From Myxococcota bacterium (GTDB taxonomy: Bacteria; Myxococcota; Polyangia; GCA-2747355; JAKLHH01), in assembly GCA_022710245.1 (NCBI GenBank), contig JAKLHH010000501.1:1-6100 (forward strand): a stretch of DNA of 6,100 bases, given 5' to 3'. A program made the translations under genes and the position numbers. A model generated the notes under the pieces. That model did not search any database. It was not told where the DNA came from and saw only the letters and a list, made by a program, of their open reading frames with translations. Below, one piece after another: positions 1 to 3,214 of this stretch; the stretch's first letter is position 1, and each line of letters opens with the position of its first letter.

Positions 1-171
1 GCGGCGACCGCGGAGCAGGGGGTGGAGGTGGCGCTGGCGGAGGGGCCCCCCGCCGCGGGCGGTGGCAGTGGGTGCAGCTGCGAGGTCTGGCGCGTCCCGT
101 CCGCGGCGCCAGTGGTCTGGCTCGGGTTGGCGCTGGTGGTCGTGACCCTGCTCCGGCGGCGGCCACGCTGA
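1..171 (+). CDS. C-terminal end of a surface protein with MYXO-CTERM sorting tail (5' partial)
   Basis: Reading frame 1 is open from the left edge to a TGA at 169-171 and gives the last 56 residues of a protein whose start lies outside the window. The visible part is an Ala/Glu/Pro-rich stretch, a short Gly/Ser linker (GGGSG), a Cys-Ser-Cys motif at residues 25-27, a hydrophobic segment of about 14-18 residues (VVWLGLALVVVTLL), and a basic end (RRRPR). Gly-Cys-x-Cys, then a transmembrane helix, then an Arg cluster is the layout of the MYXO-CTERM tail. That tail is known in myxobacteria as a C-terminal sorting signal, processed near the Cys by rhombosortase-like or myxosortase enzymes to leave the protein anchored at the cell surface. 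The function of the missing N-terminal part cannot be told. The tail identification is strong although only a short piece is visible. Confidence 0.85.
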   Translation, partial: AATAEQGVEVALAEGPPAAGGGSGCSCEVWRVPSAAPVVWLGLALVVVTLLRRRPR

Positions 172-188
172 GCGCGGCCGGATCGAAA

Positions 189-215
189 TGTCACAGTTTG
201 TGCCACGGTCGTGGC
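189..215. promoter_or_regulatory. Candidate activator-binding inverted repeats (distal)
   Basis: Two overlapping dyads lie about 65-105 bp upstream of the sigma-54 promoter candidate. The first (189-205) is TGTCACA-GTT-TGTGCCA, with 6 of 7 arm positions complementary. The second (202-215) is GCCACG-GT-CGTGGC, with perfect 6-bp arms. The region is less GC-rich than the surrounding coding DNA. The position suits an upstream activating sequence for a bacterial enhancer-binding protein, but this is inference from symmetry and location only. The second dyad could form a hairpin after the upstream gene, but no T-run follows, so a terminator is less likely. Confidence 0.35.
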
Positions 216-231
216 TCGGTCTCCTCGCAAT

Positions 232-246
232 TCCGGCAGTACCGGA
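232..246. promoter_or_regulatory. Candidate activator-binding inverted repeat (proximal)
   Basis: TCCGG-CAGTA-CCGGA is a perfect 5-bp inverted repeat with a 5-bp spacer, centred about 66 bp before the expected transcription start of the sigma-54 promoter candidate. It does not share sequence with the distal dyads. Short GC-rich dyads arise by chance in such a genome, so the call is weak by itself. Confidence 0.22.
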
Positions 247-277
247 CGGAAGTTCGGGTAGTTGAGGTTGGCAGAAT

Positions 278-294
278 CAGGCACGGCCCTTGCT
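278..294 (+). promoter_or_regulatory. Candidate sigma-54 (-24/-12) promoter
   Basis: CAGGCACGGCCCTTGCT matches the published consensus YTGGCACGRNNNTTGCW at every defined position except one (A for T before the GG). The invariant GG (280-281) and GC (292-293) are separated by exactly 10 bp, as RNA polymerase with sigma-54 requires. Transcription would start near 304-305, about 24 nt before the ATG at 329, leaving room for the GGAG ribosome site at 320-323. Sigma-54 promoters need an ATP-dependent enhancer-binding protein, and myxobacteria encode many. The site would drive the three-lipoprotein operon. Evidence is the motif plus its position; there is no direct proof. Confidence 0.65.
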
Positions 295-328
295 GAGACC
301 TGGAGTGGTGGCATAGCACGGAGCTGAG

Positions 329-661
329 ATGCGCCTCCTCCTCATCCTCCTCATCCTCTTGATCCTCGGGAGCCTCGGGCTGCTGGGCGCCTGCACCGCG
401 ACCCCGATCCACCTGCCGGCGAATCCGGAGGCCGGTGGGCCGCAGTACGGCGACATGGGCCGGACCTCGCCGGATGGCGGGGTGGGCAAGAAGGACGCGC
501 CCGGGCTGGACCGGCCGGGCGTGCTGCCGAACGGAGACTCGAGCTCGCGAGATGGCCACCACGAGGCTGCCCCGGGAGACGCACGGGGCGAGGGGCCACG
601 ACTCGAGGCGGGCGCGGGCGATGCGACCAAGCCGGTGGCCGACAAGGGCAAGCCGGACTGA
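329..661 (+). CDS. Small lipoprotein 1 of a tandem CTATPIHLP trio
   Basis: This is a 110-residue predicted lipoprotein of unknown function. The signal peptide is extremely Leu/Ile-rich and ends in the lipobox LLGA|C with the lipidated Cys at residue 22. The mature protein opens with CTATPIHLP, then becomes a low-complexity tail rich in Asp, Gly, Ala, Pro and Lys, ending KGKPD. No hydrophobic core for a folded domain is seen, so the tail is probably disordered and exposed outside or in the periplasm. Residue +2 is Thr, not the Asp that retains lipoproteins in the inner membrane of enterics. GGAG at 320-323 precedes the ATG by 5 nt. It shares the patches SPDGGVGKKDA and GDARGEG with the two genes downstream, which suggests duplication. 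It is first in the probable operon, behind the sigma-54 promoter candidate. I do not recognise a named family. Confidence 0.8.
   Translation: MRLLLILLILLILGSLGLLGACTATPIHLPANPEAGGPQYGDMGRTSPDGGVGKKDAPGLDRPGVLPNGDSSSRDGHHEAAPGDARGEGPRLEAGAGDATKPVADKGKPD
338..364 (+). repeat. Three 9-bp repeats coding the signal-peptide core
   Basis: The hydrophobic core of lipoprotein 1 is encoded by CTCCTCATC, CTCCTCATC and CTCTTGATC in a row, giving (Leu-Leu-Ile) three times. The first two units are identical. Such short tandem repeats can gain or lose whole units without a frameshift, which would change signal-peptide length by three residues. Confidence 0.7.
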
Positions 662-671
662 CCCGGCGGAG

Positions 672-677
672 AGGAGG
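672..677 (+). promoter_or_regulatory. Ribosome binding site that fixes the start of lipoprotein 2
   Basis: A perfect AGGAGG lies 6 nt before the ATG at 684. It supports this start over in-frame starts further upstream (from 435), which lie inside lipoprotein 1 and would bury the signal peptide. Confidence 0.8.
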
Positions 678-683
678 AGCACG

Positions 684-1022
684 ATGACCCGACGAGCGTT
701 GCTGTTCCTGTTCCTCCTCGCCACCCTCGTCTGCGGCTGCACCGCGACGCCGATCCACCTGCCGGGGACGTCGGACGGCCTCTCCCCGAGTGGGAGGCGG
801 GACCTGAGCCTTGGTCTGGAGGCGGCCGCGGGACCAGATGCCCCGGGCTGGAAGCGTGAGGCTGGCAGCAAGGTGGACGCGGCCAGGGCTGACGCTGCCA
901 GCGGCGACCTCTGCGGCCCGCCGCCGACGGACGCTCGCGGGGAGGGAGTGGCCAGCGACGGCTCGACGGGAGAAGGCAAGGCCACCGACGCGAGCGCGGA
1001 GAGCAAGGCGACGTTGGATTGA
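684..1022 (+). CDS. Small lipoprotein 2 of the CTATPIHLP trio
   Basis: This is a 112-residue predicted lipoprotein of unknown function. The n-region MTRR is followed by a Leu/Phe-rich core and the lipobox VCG|C, with the lipidated Cys at residue 19. Cys at position -2 is unusual but tolerated in lipoboxes. The mature N-terminus is again CTATPIHLP, followed by a Gly/Ala/Asp/Ser tail ending ESKATLD. It shares TDARGEG with lipoprotein 1 (GDARGEG there) and has one further Cys in the tail (SGDLCGPPP), which the other two lack. The frame also runs open upstream, but the perfect ribosome site and the correctly placed signal peptide choose the ATG at 684. The gap to the previous gene is only 22 bp and holds no promoter that I can see, so cotranscription is likely. 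No folded domain or named family is recognised. Confidence 0.8.
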   Translation: MTRRALLFLFLLATLVCGCTATPIHLPGTSDGLSPSGRRDLSLGLEAAAGPDAPGWKREAGSKVDAARADAASGDLCGPPPTDARGEGVASDGSTGEGKATDASAESKATLD

Positions 1023-1048
1023 GCGCGCCGGGCGCGCGAAGATGGGCT

Positions 1049-1054
1049 GGAGGA
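1049..1054 (+). promoter_or_regulatory. Ribosome binding site that fixes the start of lipoprotein 3
   Basis: GGAGGA lies 6 nt before the ATG at 1061. The alternative in-frame TTG at 1019 overlaps the stop of lipoprotein 2 and would add 14 residues (including RR and GG) ahead of a normal signal peptide. The ATG at 1061 is therefore preferred. Confidence 0.75.
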
Positions 1055-1060
1055 GACACC

Positions 1061-1414
1061 ATGCGCAGCCTCACCATCGCCATCCTGCTCGGGGTCGCCC
1101 TCGCGGGGTGCACCGCCACGCCCATCCACCTGCCGCTCGACGATCTCAGGACCAGGGAGGACGCGCCGAGCCAGACGCGGGAGATCGGCCTGCTGCGAGA
1201 TCTCGCGCTCGACACGAGCCAGCTCTGGAGCCCTGATGCAGGCGTCAAGAAGGACGCTCGCTCGCAGGACGGCCTCGTCTCGGGCGGCGAGGCCGGGCCC
1301 GCCGACGGCAAGATCGGAGAGAGCGCCGTCGGCGAGGCCGGCCCGGGTGACGCCACCCGCTCCGAGGGCCTCGCGGGCGACGCCGGCCACCATGACGGTC
1401 TGAAGGCCGACTAG
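1061..1414 (+). CDS. Small lipoprotein 3 of the CTATPIHLP trio
   Basis: This is a 117-residue predicted lipoprotein of unknown function. It has the shortest signal peptide of the trio and a textbook lipobox, LAG|C, with the lipidated Cys at residue 17. CTATPIHLP follows at once, then an acidic tail ending DGLKAD. The tail shares SPDAGVKKDA with lipoprotein 1 (SPDGGVGKKDA), along with GDAT and a GHHDG patch (DGHH there). The tails are otherwise only loosely similar and partly reordered, as expected for disordered sequence diverging after duplication. The gap to lipoprotein 2 is 38 bp with no visible promoter, so it is probably the last gene of a three-gene operon. No terminator with a T-run is seen after it. 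Confidence 0.8.
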   Translation: MRSLTIAILLGVALAGCTATPIHLPLDDLRTREDAPSQTREIGLLRDLALDTSQLWSPDAGVKKDARSQDGLVSGGEAGPADGKIGESAVGEAGPGDATRSEGLAGDAGHHDGLKAD

Positions 1415-1492
1415 CGACCAGGCGCTTCCCCCCTCAGAGGTCCCTGTGCTCGCGTCCGTTGCTCCGCGATGGGAGGGCAAATTCCTGCGACA

Positions 1493-1503
1493 CCCGCCGC
1501 GGG
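1493..1503. repeat. GC-rich dyad CCCGC-C-GCGGG
   Basis: This is an 11-bp odd palindrome in the gap between lipoproteins 3 and 4. Chance is a realistic explanation at this base composition. There is no T-run, so it is not called a terminator. Confidence 0.25.
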
Positions 1504-1508
1504 CGCCG

Positions 1509-1544
1509 CACCTGCCTTGGCAAGGCACTCAACCACGGCAGGTG
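1509..1544 (+). promoter_or_regulatory. Overlapping inverted repeats in the 5' leader of lipoprotein 4
   Basis: Two dyads share bases. The first is a perfect 15-bp odd palindrome, TGCCTTG-G-CAAGGCA (1513-1527), which could bind a dimeric regulator or fold as a 6-bp RNA stem with a 3-nt loop. The second pairs CACCTGCC (1509-1516) with GGCAGGTG (1537-1544), with perfect 8-bp arms 20 nt apart. The right arm contains the ribosome site AGGTG (1540-1544) of the gene starting at 1550. As RNA the two stems exclude each other because both need 1513-1516, so one would hide the ribosome site and the other free it. The pairings are seen directly; regulation is inference. Confidence 0.4.
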
Positions 1545-1549
1545 ACAAC

Positions 1550-2305
1550 ATGCGATCTCTGGTGCTGGCTCTGGTGATCACCGCGGCAGGCTGCAGCTCG
1601 TCCGAGCCCTCCACTCCGCGGTCGGACCGCGGTCAATCGGTGACCGCGGACCTCTCGTCGCCCCAGCAGGACGGCATCCCGTCGCGGCTCGACGCGCCTA
1701 TCCTGAGGCACGACCTCACGCCAGGCGGCAGCCCCGAAGGGGGCGCCGGGCCCGAGGCCGGCCCGCCCAAGGGCGACTGGGGGACCTCGCTCACGGACGC
1801 CAAGCCGGCGGCCGACAGCAAGCCAGCAGCCGACAGCAAGCCAGCCGACGGCAAGCTCCCCCCGACGGCTGGCGACACCTGCGCGACGGCGATCCCGATC
1901 ACGCTCTCCGGCGCCAGCACCGTGGTCCAGGGCGACACGACGGCCTCCAACGCCGACGTCGCGCTGACGACCCCGAGCTGCGTCACCTCCCCGAACCTGC
2001 CCTCGCTCTCCTACGCGACACCGGGCAAGGACCTCTTCTACAGCGTCACGCTCACGGGCGGGAAGAAGTACACGATCGAGCTCGACGGGTCGGTCGGGTC
2101 GCCCATGTTCACCAACCTCGCGCTCTACGTCTTCGCGAGCTGCGGCGACCCGAAGGGCAGCTGCGTCGGCGGGAGCATCTCGGACAGCATGATCTGGCCC
2201 GACGTCCTCATCTCGGTGACGCCCAAGACGACCGCCACCTACTATATCGGGGTCGACTCGGTGGGCGGCCAGTACGGCAAGTTCGAGCTGACCATCAAAC
2301 AATAG
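1550..2305 (+). CDS. Lipoprotein with disordered linker and C-terminal PPC-like beta-sandwich domain
   Basis: This is a 251-residue predicted lipoprotein. The signal peptide MRSLVLALVITAAGC has the lipobox AAG|C (Cys15). A linker of about 90 residues follows, rich in Pro, Asp, Gly and Lys, with three tandem KPAADS-type units. The last 145 residues or so begin GDTCATAIPITLSG and contain the patches DLFYSVTLTGGKKYTIEL, LALYVFASCGDPKGSC and YYIGVDSVGGQYGKFELTI. This pattern (Cys near the start, an aromatic D-x-x-Y-S-v-t strand, a Cys pair, then YYIGVD...G-F-L-I) resembles the bacterial pre-peptidase C-terminal (PPC) like domains common on myxobacterial surface proteins. Four domain Cys could form two disulfides. 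The ATG at 1550 is preferred over 1469 because it gives a proper signal peptide and has AGGTGA at 1540-1545. No catalytic domain is present, so a binding or structural role is likely but unproven. Confidence 0.85.
   Translation: MRSLVLALVITAAGCSSSEPSTPRSDRGQSVTADLSSPQQDGIPSRLDAPILRHDLTPGGSPEGGAGPEAGPPKGDWGTSLTDAKPAADSKPAADSKPADGKLPPTAGDTCATAIPITLSGASTVVQGDTTASNADVALTTPSCVTSPNLPSLSYATPGKDLFYSVTLTGGKKYTIELDGSVGSPMFTNLALYVFASCGDPKGSCVGGSISDSMIWPDVLISVTPKTTATYYIGVDSVGGQYGKFELTIKQ
1802..1855 (+). repeat. 18-bp tandem repeat in the linker of lipoprotein 4
   Basis: Three in-frame 18-bp units encode KPAADS, KPAADS and KPADGK. Units one and two differ at two third-codon positions, and the third has diverged. 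The repeat makes a flexible Lys/Asp/Pro linker and may vary in copy number between strains. Confidence 0.8.
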
Positions 2306-2314
2306 CCGCGACGC

Positions 2315-3214
2315 TCAGACGAGCAGCCTGGAGATGCTCGCGTCGAGCTGGCTCTGGATCAGCCGCATGATGCTCTCCAGCTCGGCGCTCTCCACCCGCA
2401 GCCCCTGCATCAGCTCCTGGCGGGTCCGCGCGAGGAGCGCCTCGCGGATCTTCTGCAGCCAGCGGGCGACCGTCGCGCGGTGGACGCCGTGCAGGGCGCC
2501 GATCTCGTCGATGTTGAGGCCCTCGACGAAGTGGTAGCGCAGCACGTTGCGCTCGCGCGCCTCGAGCGAGGCCATCGCGCGCTCGAAGGCGGCCTTGAAC
2601 TCGGCCTGGTAGAGACGCTTGAGGTGCTCGAGCTCCGGGTCCGCGCCGCCCGCGGGCAGCACGGCGAGCATGCGATCCGAGAGCTCCACCTCGCGCGACT
2701 GCAGGCGGAGGAGGTCGACCGCCGCGCGCACGGCGACCACGCGCAGCCAGCTGCGCAGGTCACCGCGCCCCGCGTACTGGACGATCTTCGGCGCCTGCCC
2801 GGCCGCGCCGACGAAGAGGGCGAGGCGGAGCTGCTGCGTGATCTCCTTCGCCTGCGCCGCCGCGTCCGGCATCTGCGAGAGCGCGAGCGGGATCACGTCG
2901 AAGTGGCGGGCCTCGACAGCGGCCACCGCCGCCGCGTCGCCGCGCGAGCAGGCCCAGGCGAGCGCCAGGTCCTCGACGCGCAGCTCGCGCAGCCGCGTGG
3001 CCAGCGGGCCGGTCAGCTCGGGGAGGCGGGACGCGAGGAAGGCGACGAGCCCCGCCGGGTCCGCCGCCGCGAGCGCGGTGACCTGCTGGGCGCGGCGGAG
3101 GAGCCCGCCGAGCGTCGTCTCCAGCTCTCCGCCGAGCGCCGCGGCCTCCGCCGCGAGCGGGGCCTGGAGCGCGCCGAGGAGCTGCGGCGCCAGCGCGGCA
3201 GGCGCGGCGCTCAC
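2315..3214 (-). CDS. Sigma-70 family RNA polymerase sigma factor, myxobacterial gmx1-like
   Basis: This 299-residue sigma factor probably directs RNA polymerase to a dedicated promoter set. Residues 1-80 are Ala/Leu-rich with no known motif. A region-2-like part follows, ending in RGDLRSWLRVVAVRAAVDLLR (150-170), the -10-recognition helix. Region 4 spans about 205-262, with the helix-turn-helix IDEIGALHGVHRATVARWLQKI (235-256) for -35 recognition. A conserved-looking tail follows (SAELESIMRLIQSQLDASISRLL). From memory this resembles the Myxococcales-restricted sigma group TIGR03001. The start is GTG at 3214: AAGGGG lies 8 nt before it (3223-3228), and GTG overlaps the TGA of the beta-helix gene as GTGA. 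A start at 3523 would lie inside that gene and encode Arg-rich shadow sequence. No anti-sigma gene is adjacent in the window. Region 2.1 is weakly recognisable, so DNA melting and core binding may be atypical. Confidence 0.88.
   Translation of the reverse strand: MSAAPAALAPQLLGALQAPLAAEAAALGGELETTLGGLLRRAQQVTALAAADPAGLVAFLASRLPELTGPLATRLRELRVEDLALAWACSRGDAAAVAAVEARHFDVIPLALSQMPDAAAQAKEITQQLRLALFVGAAGQAPKIVQYAGRGDLRSWLRVVAVRAAVDLLRLQSREVELSDRMLAVLPAGGADPELEHLKRLYQAEFKAAFERAMASLEARERNVLRYHFVEGLNIDEIGALHGVHRATVARWLQKIREALLARTRQELMQGLRVESAELESIMRLIQSQLDASISRLLV

Noticed and set aside
72..296. Small plus-strand frame of 74 residues
   Set aside because: It overlaps the MYXO-CTERM gene in another frame, has no ribosome site or domain, and runs through the regulatory gap.
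1474..1488. Weak -24/-12-like sequence in the gap before lipoprotein 4
   Set aside because: Only the spacing and the GG and GC pairs match. The remaining consensus bases are mostly wrong.
191..1528. Long minus-strand frames (445 and 359 residues) opposite the lipoprotein trio
   Set aside because: They are Arg/Ser/Pro-rich and their repeated WIGVAV patch is only the antisense of CTATPIHLP. The plus-strand genes have ribosome sites, signal peptides and lipoboxes.
1529..2302. Minus-strand frame of 257 residues opposite lipoprotein 4
   Set aside because: It is Arg/Gly/Val-rich with no motif, while the plus-strand frame has a lipobox and a PPC-like domain.
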